Assembly (NCBI GenBank): GCA_003615045.1
Contig: ML014185.1
Location: forward strand, 1 to 64,000
DNA: 64,000 nt
Direction: 5' to 3'
From: Caulochytrium protostelioides
Lineage: Eukaryota; Chytridiomycota; Caulochytriomycetes; Caulochytriales; Caulochytriaceae
Below, one piece after another: positions 10,202 through 19,447 of the stretch (its first letter is position 1; every line of letters begins with the position of its first letter). The notes beneath the pieces were generated by a model, which saw only the letters and a list, made by a program, of their open reading frames with translations, was not told the DNA's origin and did not search any database. Both the position numbers and the translations under genes were made by a program.

Positions 10202-12482
10202 ATGCTCGCGACGGTGATCGTCGCCGCCTGGCTCTCCGTGCTCTCCGCTTGCTGGCACCTGGCACGCGCTGCCGTGGCAGCCCCGACCCGATGGCTCGCC
10301 CCAGCGCTTCGCCTGACCATGTCGGCGTCCACGGCGGCTGCCCGTCCGGCCACGGCAGCGCCGCGCATCGCGGTCGTTGGCGCCGGAGCCACCGGCATCC
10401 GTGCTGCCGTCCAATGCGTCCACGCCGGCGCCCGCGTCACGCTCTATGAGAAGGAACCCCGTCTCGGCGGGTTCTGGGCACGGTAGGTGATCGTGCTAGG
10501 ACTGGGCCCATCGGGCGTGAGGCGCTCCGACCCCGACGGCCCGGTCCAAGACCAGGGAGGCTTGCCCACCGAGAGGGCAGCGGGACTCACGGGAATGTGT
10601 GTCATGATGATCGATCGTTCTGGCCGATAGCACGCATCATACCAAAGCGATGCCCATGGATCCTTGGACGCGGCTGCGCGGCGGACGCCCGCCGCGGCGC
10701 GATGCCGTCCTGCGGGACCTGAAGCGGCAGTGGCGCCGGGCCGGACTGCCGGCCGCGACTTGCTTCAGCACGCCGGTTCGACACGTGGCGCCGGTGCCTG
10801 GGACGGCCCAGTGGGACGTCGACGGGATCCGCTACGACGCGGTCGTCCTTGCCGCCGCTCACCTGCCCGCGTCGGCCGCGGGCGTTCGGCCGGCCCACGC
10901 CGCAGGGACGGCTGCCCGGTTCGAGCGGTTCGCGGGCCCGGTCGTGCCCGTGATGGCGCTCGACCAGCTCGTGCTTCCCGAGCCGCTCCCGTCCGCCGGC
11001 TTCCGGATCGTCGTGGTCGTGCAGGATGCGGCTGATGACCCGGCGTCCGCTGACCTGACGGCCCTCTTTGATGCGGTCGACCACGCGGCAGACGTGTACG
11101 GCGACGGCGACGGCGACGGCGGCCGCGATAGCAGCAGCGAGGCCTGGCTGGGCTTCGGCCCGGGCCAGGTCGGGATCACGGTGGTGGCGCGCCAGATGCC
11201 GTGGATCGTGCCGCCGGGCCTCGGCTTCGAGGCCGGGATGCCGCCAGGGCTGGCCGGCAGGGGGTGCCGTCGCCTCGTGGCCGCGTGGTACGGACGTGCG
11301 CTGGCCCCCATGGCGCCGCGCGGCGCCGTCTCGGCATCGGCCGCGACATGCCCCCACCCGACGGCGCTCCAGGCGATCCGGGACGGCCGGATCCGCGTCG
11401 TTCTGGCCGGCGACGCGCCCGTGAGCGTCGAGCCGCATACTCTGGTGGTCCCCAGCGCGTCCTGGGATTCCCGCCGCGCCAGCGAGCGCGACGCCGAAGC
11501 GCCCGCCGTCCGGCTGTCGGCGGATGCGGTCGTGCTGGTCGACGCGTGCCGGGACCCGACGATCGATCAGGGCCGCCCGACGGCTGCCGAGCGGCGCGAC
11601 GCCGGGCCGGCGCGGGTCGAGGCTCCTGCGCCGACGGATCCGTCGCCGACGGTTCACGGGAGCCCCCCGCCGCGGGCCGCCGCGGGGTCATCCTCGCCCG
11701 CCGCTGCGGCGTCCGTCGTGTCGCCGCCGACCGGCGTGCGGCTCTGCGCCGCGTCGCCGCCGTGGGCCCTGCGGCTGCTGCTCCTGTATCTGACGGATCC
11801 GACGGCGTGGTCTCAGGTCTGCTGGGCGCGGTCCCACGTCGAGCGCCGCCGTCTGCCGCGACGCGCCGCCGTCTGGTCGATGGCGACGCTGCCGTTCCGT
11901 CCGGCCGCGTGGCGGCGGTGGCCCTGGGTGGCGCCGTTCCTGGTCGGGTGGACCGCGGCGCCCGACGCCTGGCGCCCGCGGGCGCCGTTGCTGCCGGTAG
12001 CGGACACGGCGCCGCGGCGTCCGGCGCCCATCGCCGTCGCCGCCTCGGCCACTCCTGCGGAAGCGGAAGCGGAAGCGGAAGCGAGACTGTCGTTGGCGAC
12101 CAAAGAGCCCAACTCGGCCTTCCTGGCGTCACCGCCGCGCGGGAGTACCCTCGAACCCGGGATGGCGGCCCCGCGGCGGCGGACCGCGCGGCGGTACAGC
12201 CACGCCTCGGCGGCCTCGGGCGCCTCGACGTCGACGGCGGCGGCGTCGTCGTCGACCATCCCTGGACGGCGCGACGAGAGTCGCCGCAGCACGAGCCGCG
12301 AGTCGACGGCGCCGCCGTCGCGGACGCCATCGCGGACGCCGTCGCGCACCCCCTCGCGGACGCCGTCGCGTTCGAATTCGCAGGCCCACGTGGACCCGTC
12401 GGCCTCGGCGGCCGCCCTCGCCGCCGCGCTCGCGGCGGCGGAACGGTATCCGATGGCGCGGTCGCTGCATCATCTCATCTAA
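10202..12482 (+). CDS. Diverged flavin-containing-monooxygenase-like protein, two exons
   Basis: 710 residues from exons 10202-10482 and 10631-12482. A hydrophobic N terminus (about 1-25) suggests a signal anchor. Residues 55-95 form an FAD-binding Rossmann start: VVGAGATG (G60, G62, G65), then YEKEPRLGGFWAR, the FMO-type E-x-GG-x-W segment. Further on are a typical region ending YDAVVLAAAH and a segment resembling the second nucleotide site, TVVARQMPWIVPPGLG. RDGRIRVVLAGDAPVSV then matches the FMO return strand. Oddities are several. The FMO signature F-x-G-x3-H reads F194-A-G-P-V-V-P, losing the histidine. The second Rossmann glycine motif is degraded (GFGPGQVG). The final 200 residues are low complexity with TPSR repeats. 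It could be a working oxygenase of altered specificity or a non-catalytic relative. Confidence 0.7.
10483..10630 (+). other. Intron of the monooxygenase-like gene
   Basis: A 148-base intron with donor GTAGGT and acceptor TAG. It splits an arginine codon (CG|C). The next AG (10646-10647) would break the frame, so this acceptor is preferred. It joins the Rossmann exon to the rest of the FMO-like fold. Confidence 0.7.
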
Positions 12483-13077
12483 CACGGATCGGCGGTCGGG
12501 CCGCGCGTCAAGGGACCTACGACAAGCTGCGGGAGCGATGGTATGATTCGGGAGCGCTCGCCTGCTGTGCTGGCGGTCGCCTCCTGCCGGGGCGGTCGCC
12601 TGCTGCTGTGGCGTCCGCCGGGGGCATGCTGGCGGGCGGGGGGCATTGACCGGCACGCCGCGGGCGGGCGCCCTGCTTTCGGTGCGGACGCCACCACGAG
12701 CCACGCGGCGTCGGCGGCGTCGGCGGCTCCGACCACCGCCGGCGGGCGGCCAGGACGGCGCGTGCCGGAGCGGACTTTTCGGAGGTCCTTCGCGTCGCTC
12801 AGGTGGCGCGCACGTGGCACGTGGCACGTGGCACGTGACGCGTACGCGATCGCCGGCGGGTCACTGCCATCGCGGCACATCGGGAGGAGGGCCGGACCCG
12901 TGGCTTCGTGGTCCACGCGCCAGCATACCTTCTCGCGCCGTGGCCGTTGCTCGCCAAGGCACCACCACCGCCTCGCCGCATCCGACCTCAGTCTGGGCCG
13001 ATCACGTCGGCGTCTCCCGCGCTGTCTGTCGGGCATCGCGCCGTCCGCCTGGCTGCTCCACGACCTCAAGCGCCACG
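12483..13077. other. Intergenic region with E-box cluster
   Basis: No recognisable gene. The frame of the next gene stays open back to 12646 through Arg-rich low-complexity sequence but has no ATG before 13078. The region contains the CACGTG array at 12811-12837. Confidence 0.5.
12811..12837. promoter_or_regulatory. Four CACGTG E-boxes in tandem
   Basis: Perfect palindromic CACGTG hexamers start at 12811, 12818, 12825 and 12832, each separated by one G, about 240 bases before the next gene's ATG. CACGTG is the core site of bHLH factors such as Cbf1 and Pho4 in yeast. The 7-base spacing could instead reflect a simple repeat. Confidence 0.55.
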
Positions 13078-16000
13078 ATGCGGCCCTTGCCGGAGCGCAC
13101 GGCGTTCCGTTCGGCCGCGCCGCCGCCGTCGTCGTTGCTGCCGTCCTCGTCCGCCGCGGGCACCGGCATGTCCTCGCAGGAAGCGCTCGAGCAAGAAGTC
13201 CGACGGCGACAGCTCCAGCAGTTCCGCGCGCAGCGCGCCGCCGCGAAGGCCACCAGCGCCAGCGCCAGGGCCAGCACCAGTGCCAACGCGAACGCCAGCG
13301 CCGCGCCGTCGTCCTCGGTCGCGACCCGATCCACATATCCGGCGACCGCGAGTCACGCCACGACGCGCTCGCGGCCCGTGGCCGCCGCCGACCCGCCGGC
13401 GCTGCGCTCGCGCCCGACCGCCGCGGCCGCCCGCCACGGCACCTTCGAGGACGCCGCGTCCGTCGACCGCTGCCCGCGGATGCGCAGCGCTGCCGCGCCG
13501 TCGTCGTCGTCGTCGTCGTCGTCGTCGACGCTCCTCTTCCGCACGCCGCTCAACCGCTCCAAACGCGTCCTCGCCGCCCGAAGCACCGCCACTGCGACGG
13601 CGACGGCGACGACGCGGCCAGCGCCAGCAGCGTCCGCCGCGCGATCGCGACGGGACCGCGACCTCTTGGCCGCCGCGACGGCGCGGTCCGCCATCACGAA
13701 GCCGAGCGCCCGCGCGCCTGCCGCGCTGCGCGAGGCCGCGCCCGCCGCCGCCGCTCCCCGGCCGCGCGCCGCGATCCTGGCGCGCCGGCGCCGCGAGGAC
13801 GCCGTCCGGCAGCACGTGCTCTCGGTCTCCCGCGGCGCGGCCGACGGCGCGCCGTCGCTCGCGCGCTCGCGGCCCCCGGCGGCTCCCGCGGTCGCCGACC
13901 CCGCGTCGGCGCGGGCGCCGGACGGCTTGGACGCCGCCGCCGCCGTGCTGGGCCCGCTGACGACGCCGCGCCGCGCGTGGCACGACGCGTCGGCCTTCGC
14001 GACAGACCTCGGGTCGGCCTTCGCGACGCCCAACGGCGGCGGGTCCCGCATCCCGGTGATGAAGGCGCGCATCACGCCGCCGTTGCGCGCGGCCGCCGAT
14101 GCCGATGCCGACGCCGATGCCAACGCCGATGCCGACGCCGATGCCGATGCCGACGCCGCTGCGCAGGACGCCGTGGTCGCCGTGGACGCCGGCCACCCCC
14201 GCGCCTCCCAAGGCATCGAGGACCCCTTCGGCGCCGACGCCTGGGATCGGGACCCGGCGCCGCCCCGCGACGCCTTCGACACGGCCTTCGAGCCAACCCG
14301 CCGACCGCTCGCGCCGTCCGTCTTTGCGCCGTCGCGGTCGACGCGGCGTGCGCGCGAACGTGAACGTGAACATGCGGATGCACGCGCGGAGGAGCGTCAG
14401 CGTGGCGCCGACGCGGCCCGCGCTCACGGGCCGCCGCAGGCCGCTGACGCCCCGAGCCGGCGGCGCGAGGCGGCGCCGCCTGCCGCCCGCGGCGGCGACC
14501 GCCCGGCCGCCGCCGCCGCCGCCGCCCCTGCGACCGATCCGAGCCCGCCGCCGTACGGCTTCGTCGGCCACGACACGGCGGATCTGCACGCGCGGCTGCG
14601 CGCGATGGTCCAGAGTATCCAGGAAGGTCAGCGGCGGGACGCGGCGATCGCGGCCGCCGCCGAAGCGAAGCGCCAGCAGCGCGCGGCCGCCGCGGCGGCC
14701 GAAGCGGCGGCCGAAGCGGCGACAGCGCGCGTCGCCGCGCGTGAGCCTCGCGAGCCGCGGCCGCACCGCGCGATGCGCCGGAGTCCGAGTCCCGATCGGC
14801 GTCCGCGTGCGAGCCGAGACGGCGCCGCGCCGCCCGCGCCGGCGGGCGCCGGGATCTCGCGCGCCGTCCCGCCGCCGCAGAGCTGGACGATCCCCCTCAC
14901 GCCGAAGGCTCAGCGCCAGCGGACGCCGCCGGCGCGGCTCGCGGCGCGCTCCCCGACCGCGCGCCGATCCGGCGCCGGCCGCCGCCCGGACCGCGCGCAC
15001 GAGCGCGGAGACGCCCTGCCGGCCGCGGACCCGCGGGACGCCGCGCCGTGGCCGTCGTTGTTCCAGCCGACGATTCTGTCGCATGACCGCCGGCACGACC
15101 CCGACGACGACCGCCACGACGACGACGACGACGATGACGACCGTTGGGAAGCGCATCGCATGGATGCGGCGGACCGCTTCGCCGTGCCGCGGGCCACCTC
15201 GCCGCCGGCCAAGCGCCCGCCTCGACTCGCAGACCGGTTCGCGGACGGGCGCGCCACAGCGCCGACGTTGGCCCCCGCCGCGGCGGATCGAGACGACGAC
15301 GACGACCGTCGCGACTCGATGGATCGCCGCAGCGGCGCGCCGGGCGGCGGGGGCCTCGTCGACGACCCGCCCTACTCGCACTCCCAGGACCGCGCGTTTA
15401 TGGCGAGTCTGAGCGATGCGCAGCGCCTGGCGGAGATCGAAGCGGCCGAAGCGGCCGCGATCGATGCGGCCCTCGGCGAGGACGCCCCGGTCGACGCTGC
15501 CGACGTGACCGCGCCGGCCGACGCTGCCATGATGGTGACGCCGCCGTCGGCGACGCCGCCGCCGCCGCCGCCGCCAGCAGCATCGAGGCCCGACGAGGCC
15601 GCGGCGCCCCCCTACGAAGGCCCCCCACCCATGACGCTGTTCTCGCTGTCGGCGCTGGACGCGTGGATGCACTTTGACTCCGTCACGTACCGGGTGCCGT
15701 TCGCGCTGACACGGGCCGTGTTCGCGATCGTGGCGCAGCAGGGCGCCGGCGGCCGCGACCCCGACAGCGTCGCGAGCGTGCAGCGCGCCGAGTTCTGGAT
15801 GCGCTGGGTGGCGCTCGAGCGCGCGCACATCCGCGAGCACCGCCTCGTGTTTCCGCGCGGCGCCACCACGCGGCCCGAGCACGTCATCTTCCGCCGCGGC
15901 TTGGCCCATCTCGCTCCGGGCAGCGACCAGGCGGCCTACCTCACGTCCTTCTTCCGCGCGTGGTGCGAGGCCCTGGCGCCGCGGCCGCCGAGCGCTGCGG

Positions 16001-17343
16001 GCGACCGCGCCGACCGCCGCGCATGGCCGGTGCCGGCCGTAGACCTCGCGACGCCCACGCGGCCGTCGCAGCAGGACGCAGCAGCAGCGGCGGCGGCCGC
16101 GCCGTCGGTCTCGTGGGTGTGGCGCGAGCCGCCGCCCGTGGTGCACAGTCCGATGGCGCCCGCCGCCGAGCCGCCCGTTCCGACGCCCACGCGCTCGGCG
16201 GCCTTCTCCTCCTCCTCGTCGTCGTCCGCGTCGTCCGCGTCGTCTTCTCCCGGCCTGGATGCGACGACGCCGCGCTCCTTCAACGAGACGATCGACCACG
16301 ACGGAAGCATGCAGTCGATCGACGAGACGATGGACGCGGCGTCCTTCATGCCCGAGACGCCGGTCCGGCCGCGCGCGCTCGCCGTCTCGGCCGACATGAC
16401 GCCGCTCGTCGGCCAGATGCAGCAGCTCGACCTCTCCCGCTTCACGACGCCGCCGCCGGCGGTCATGGCGCCGTCCGTGCAATCCAGCGCCCTGGCGTCG
16501 GTGGCGGGCACGGCCGCTTTCACGATGGCCACGCCGCTCGGCGCCGCGGCGACCGCCGCGGCGCCGTGGACAGACGAGGACGAGGACGGCGGCGAGACGA
16601 GTGACGAAGCCGCGGGCCGCAGCGACCTGTGGGCGGCGGCGGGACCCCAGCCGGGCGCCCGAGCCCCGTCGCCGTCTCGCGCCCGCCCGCGGTCCCCGAC
16701 GCCGCGTCACGCCCCGCGCTCGGCACCACGCCGGACCATCTTCGGCGGGCTCGTGGGCCTGCGGACGCCGACCCACCGCGACGAGCCCGCCACGATGCCG
16801 CCCGAGGACGCCTTCGTGGACGTGAACCAGCCCGTCGTGCTCGACTCGGCCGCGGGCACGGGCGCCTCTGTGGCGTCGGAGGACGCGCGGCGTCTTGCGC
16901 GGCCGGCGGCGCCGCGGTCTTATGTGCCTGCAGGGGGCATGGCGCGCCCTGCCGCGGCTTGGCAGCCCCCGCCGCGCGCGCCAGCTGCCGCCGCCGCGGG
17001 GTGGAAGATGCCGGCGCGGCCGTCCGCCGCGAGCGCGCGCCATCTCGACCTCGACCGGACCGCCGTGCGCCGCGACCCGGCCGCCGCGGCGCGGTCGCCG
17101 TTCGACCCCCTGTCCCGCGCGCCCCGTGCGACCGCGGGACCGGGGGCCTGGTCGGGCTCGGGCTCGGACGGCGACTCGGAGGACGACGCGCGCCGGCCGC
17201 CCCGCATGCTCAATATCTACGCGGCGCCCGCGGGGGCGCCGGCGAAGCTCGCGGCCGCGCCGGCGTCGGCGCCGTGGGCCGCTCCCGTGGCCATGCCGGC
17301 GCGTCGGGGCCCGCGCCCGCCGCCCGTGCGCCATGCGTTCTAA
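13078..17343 (+). CDS. Large low-complexity protein with one conserved-looking island; function unknown
   Basis: 1421 residues from the ATG at 13078; an alternative ATG at 13168 gives 1391 and begins right at a helical motif, MSSQEALEQEVRRRQLQQFR. That motif resembles the short N-terminal KLxxFRxxKA-type helix of several centrosomal and Golgi coiled-coil proteins, but this is only a resemblance. Most of the chain is Ala/Arg/Pro/Asp-rich and probably disordered, with an Asp-Ala dipeptide run near 341-362, a predicted coiled coil at about 501-561, and acidic His/Asp patches. Residues about 852-972 differ: an ordered, aromatic-containing segment with DAWMHFDSVTYRVPF, AEFWMRWVALERAHIREH and YLTSFFRAWCEAL. 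A second less repetitive block follows (NETIDHDGSM to LSRFTTPP). I recognise no domain. Its 3' end converges on the gene at 17474-19447. Confidence 0.65.
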   Translation: MRPLPERTAFRSAAPPPSSLLPSSSAAGTGMSSQEALEQEVRRRQLQQFRAQRAAAKATSASARASTSANANASAAPSSSVATRSTYPATASHATTRSRPVAAADPPALRSRPTAAAARHGTFEDAASVDRCPRMRSAAAPSSSSSSSSSTLLFRTPLNRSKRVLAARSTATATATATTRPAPAASAARSRRDRDLLAAATARSAITKPSARAPAALREAAPAAAAPRPRAAILARRRREDAVRQHVLSVSRGAADGAPSLARSRPPAAPAVADPASARAPDGLDAAAAVLGPLTTPRRAWHDASAFATDLGSAFATPNGGGSRIPVMKARITPPLRAAADADADADANADADADADADAAAQDAVVAVDAGHPRASQGIEDPFGADAWDRDPAPPRDAFDTAFEPTRRPLAPSVFAPSRSTRRAREREREHADARAEERQRGADAARAHGPPQAADAPSRRREAAPPAARGGDRPAAAAAAAPATDPSPPPYGFVGHDTADLHARLRAMVQSIQEGQRRDAAIAAAAEAKRQQRAAAAAAEAAAEAATARVAAREPREPRPHRAMRRSPSPDRRPRASRDGAAPPAPAGAGISRAVPPPQSWTIPLTPKAQRQRTPPARLAARSPTARRSGAGRRPDRAHERGDALPAADPRDAAPWPSLFQPTILSHDRRHDPDDDRHDDDDDDDDRWEAHRMDAADRFAVPRATSPPAKRPPRLADRFADGRATAPTLAPAAADRDDDDDRRDSMDRRSGAPGGGGLVDDPPYSHSQDRAFMASLSDAQRLAEIEAAEAAAIDAALGEDAPVDAADVTAPADAAMMVTPPSATPPPPPPPAASRPDEAAAPPYEGPPPMTLFSLSALDAWMHFDSVTYRVPFALTRAVFAIVAQQGAGGRDPDSVASVQRAEFWMRWVALERAHIREHRLVFPRGATTRPEHVIFRRGLAHLAPGSDQAAYLTSFFRAWCEALAPRPPSAAGDRADRRAWPVPAVDLATPTRPSQQDAAAAAAAAPSVSWVWREPPPVVHSPMAPAAEPPVPTPTRSAAFSSSSSSSASSASSSPGLDATTPRSFNETIDHDGSMQSIDETMDAASFMPETPVRPRALAVSADMTPLVGQMQQLDLSRFTTPPPAVMAPSVQSSALASVAGTAAFTMATPLGAAATAAAPWTDEDEDGGETSDEAAGRSDLWAAAGPQPGARAPSPSRARPRSPTPRHAPRSAPRRTIFGGLVGLRTPTHRDEPATMPPEDAFVDVNQPVVLDSAAGTGASVASEDARRLARPAAPRSYVPAGGMARPAAAWQPPPRAPAAAAAGWKMPARPSAASARHLDLDRTAVRRDPAAAARSPFDPLSRAPRATAGPGAWSGSGSDGDSEDDARRPPRMLNIYAAPAGAPAKLAAAPASAPWAAPVAMPARRGPRPPPVRHAF

Positions 17344-17473
17344 CATGGGTTGGTGGGTAGTGTATGATGTTGTACAGTCTTGTTGCGTTGTATCAGCGGG
17401 CTGGCTCCGAGCCATGTACATGCAGGAGAAGGCAAAGATGCCGGGGAAGACGACGGGCTGGGGGTTGTCTGCG

Positions 17474-19447
17474 TTACGCGCCGCCGGCGGCGTCATTGGC
17501 CGTCGCCGCGGCGGCGCGGGCGGAACCGCCGCAGAGCGCGTTGAGATCGATGATGCGGCCGTGGTGGGTCCCGTAGACCGTGACGCCCTGCGCCACGTCG
17601 CCGGGCACCCAGCCGGTGGCGCAGTGCGACCGGAGGCCGCGGGCCGTCTTCCAGTCCTGCGCGTGGAACTGCGCGATCTCGAGGAGGCCTTCGGGCAGGC
17701 CGCCGGCCACGCCTTCCGGCATGGGAAACGTGCCGTACCAGACCTGGTTGACGACGTCGTCTTCGGGGCGCCCGGAGGCGGTCTGCGGCGACGACGACGA
17801 CGCCGGCGGCCGCGGGTCGGAGGCGGCGGGCGGCGCGCGGTCCACGAGGTCGCGCCACGCGACGTAGGTGTGCTGCGGCTGGGAACGCCACTGCGCGTCG
17901 GCGCGGAACTCGAAGCAGGTGCGGAACGCGTCGCTGACCCACCACGTGCACTGGTTGCGTGCCGCCGACCACTGGATCGGCGCCACGTCGGCAAGCGCGA
18001 GGGGCGCGGCGGCGTTGGGCGGTGCGGACGTCGTGAGGTCGGTGAGGTTGACGCGCGGCGCGGCCGCCAGATGCTCGGCGAGGCGGTCCGGCGCGGCGCG
18101 GCGCGGGAAGCCGCGGGCGACGAGCTGCTTGAGCTGCTGCTCGCAGTACGCCAGGCGCTCCGAGCGCGCGTCGCTGAGGCGCCAGTCGCCGATGCGGATG
18201 ATGTGGGCGGCGCCGTGGAAGCCGAGGCCCTCGGGCGCGCGGCAGCTGAGCAGCTTGGGGCCCCACGCGAGCAGCATATCCGCGGGCGGCAACCCGACGT
18301 CGCCAAAGAGGCTGCTGGACAGCTGGTTCCCGAGCTGCCAGGGCACCTGGGCGAACGAGGTCCGCGACGCCAGCACGCCGCGGGCATAGCAGCCCTCGTC
18401 CAGGATCCATTCTTTGTCGATGTAGGAGGCCAGCGGCCACAGCAACGCGCAGTGCTCAAAGAGCCGGTTCACGTCGCGCGTGGCGGGCTGTGCCACGGCG
18501 GACGCGAGCGAGCCGTCGTTCACGGCGAGCGCCCCGGAGGCCGGGGAGGCGGGCCCCGGCACCGGGTCGGCCAGCAGGTTGTGGTAGGTAAACTGACCGC
18601 GGGTATACAGGTTGTGGTAGTCGCCGCCGGAGAACGTCAGCACCTGCGCGCGCTGCAGCAGGACGCTGGTGCGCGGGAGCCACGTGGCGAGGTCGCCGTA
18701 GACGGTGTCCAGGTCGGTCCAGGCCCAGCCGGCGCAGGTGCCGTCGAGCCAGTCGTGGAGGAGCAGCCCGAGAAAGGGCCGGAGCCGGAGCGCGACGCTC
18801 GGGCCGAGCCGGGCCAGCGTGTCCTCGAACGCGGCGCAGGCCTCCGAGCTGAGCGGCGTGCCGCCGGGCCCGAGCCGCGGGCACAGCCGCGCGACGGCCC
18901 ACGCGGCCCAGGACGCGCGAATGCGGATGAAGGTCAGCTGGCGGCGCGCCCACGACGGCCGCCGCAGGCCCCGGAACGGGTCCGCGGGCACGAGCGGCCA
19001 CCGGCTCGCGCGGTACAGCAGCAGCAGGCGCACGTGGTCGGGGCGCTGGCGGCCGATGCTGTCGAGGAACGCGGGAAAGTAGTTGGGCGCGCGGCCCAAC
19101 TGGAAGACGTTGTCGCTGAAGTCCCACGTGGCCACGAGGCAGATCGGGACCTGCCGCTGGCGGTCGCGCTCGCGGCGGGCGCGCTCGGCATCGAGGCCGG
19201 GCGTCGGCTGCCACGCCGGCTGCGTCGCGTTGCGCGCGGCGCTGACGGCGGCCTGCGCCGCGGCGCGCCACTCCGCGATGGCGGCGGCGTCGGCCGCCAC
19301 GTCCGTGCTGCTCACGGGGTCATCGGGGTGGCCGGTGCGGTGGTCGCCGATGTCCACGACCACCGGGACGCCGATCAGCAGGACGACGAGGATCACGCCG
19401 AAGAGGCCGCAGCGCAGCAGGCGGCGCGACAAGACGGCGTAGACCAT
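17474..19447 (-). CDS. Type II membrane protein, DUF6625-like glycosyltransferase candidate
   Basis: 657 residues from the ATG at 19447; the frame continues upstream to a GTG but has no other ATG. Residues about 12-33 are one hydrophobic segment after Arg residues, so the protein is probably anchored with its bulk in the ER/Golgi lumen. The core begins with ICLVATWDFSDNVFQLG and NYFPAFLDSI, then a segment ending HDWLDG, and WAWTDLDTVYGD. D245-L-D247 fits the D-x-D metal/nucleotide-sugar site of GT-A fold enzymes. GQFTYHNLL follows, where related proteins have a comparable RGHF-type motif. The order of motifs matches the DUF6625 family, seen mainly in bacteria and algae near polysaccharide genes. 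Many cysteines and tryptophans in the C-terminal half suggest a folded secreted domain. Substrate unknown. Assignment rests on motif memory, not on a search. Confidence 0.65.
   Translation of the reverse strand: MVYAVLSRRLLRCGLFGVILVVLLIGVPVVVDIGDHRTGHPDDPVSSTDVAADAAAIAEWRAAAQAAVSAARNATQPAWQPTPGLDAERARRERDRQRQVPICLVATWDFSDNVFQLGRAPNYFPAFLDSIGRQRPDHVRLLLLYRASRWPLVPADPFRGLRRPSWARRQLTFIRIRASWAAWAVARLCPRLGPGGTPLSSEACAAFEDTLARLGPSVALRLRPFLGLLLHDWLDGTCAGWAWTDLDTVYGDLATWLPRTSVLLQRAQVLTFSGGDYHNLYTRGQFTYHNLLADPVPGPASPASGALAVNDGSLASAVAQPATRDVNRLFEHCALLWPLASYIDKEWILDEGCYARGVLASRTSFAQVPWQLGNQLSSSLFGDVGLPPADMLLAWGPKLLSCRAPEGLGFHGAAHIIRIGDWRLSDARSERLAYCEQQLKQLVARGFPRRAAPDRLAEHLAAAPRVNLTDLTTSAPPNAAAPLALADVAPIQWSAARNQCTWWVSDAFRTCFEFRADAQWRSQPQHTYVAWRDLVDRAPPAASDPRPPASSSSPQTASGRPEDDVVNQVWYGTFPMPEGVAGGLPEGLLEIAQFHAQDWKTARGLRSHCATGWVPGDVAQGVTVYGTHHGRIIDLNALCGGSARAAAATANDAAGGA

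Noticed and set aside
13066-18459. 1797-codon open frame on the minus strand
   Set aside because: It lies antisense to the 13078-17343 gene and out of frame with the glycosyltransferase-like gene. It translates to Arg/Ala/Gly low complexity without domains. High third-position GC removes stop codons on both strands.
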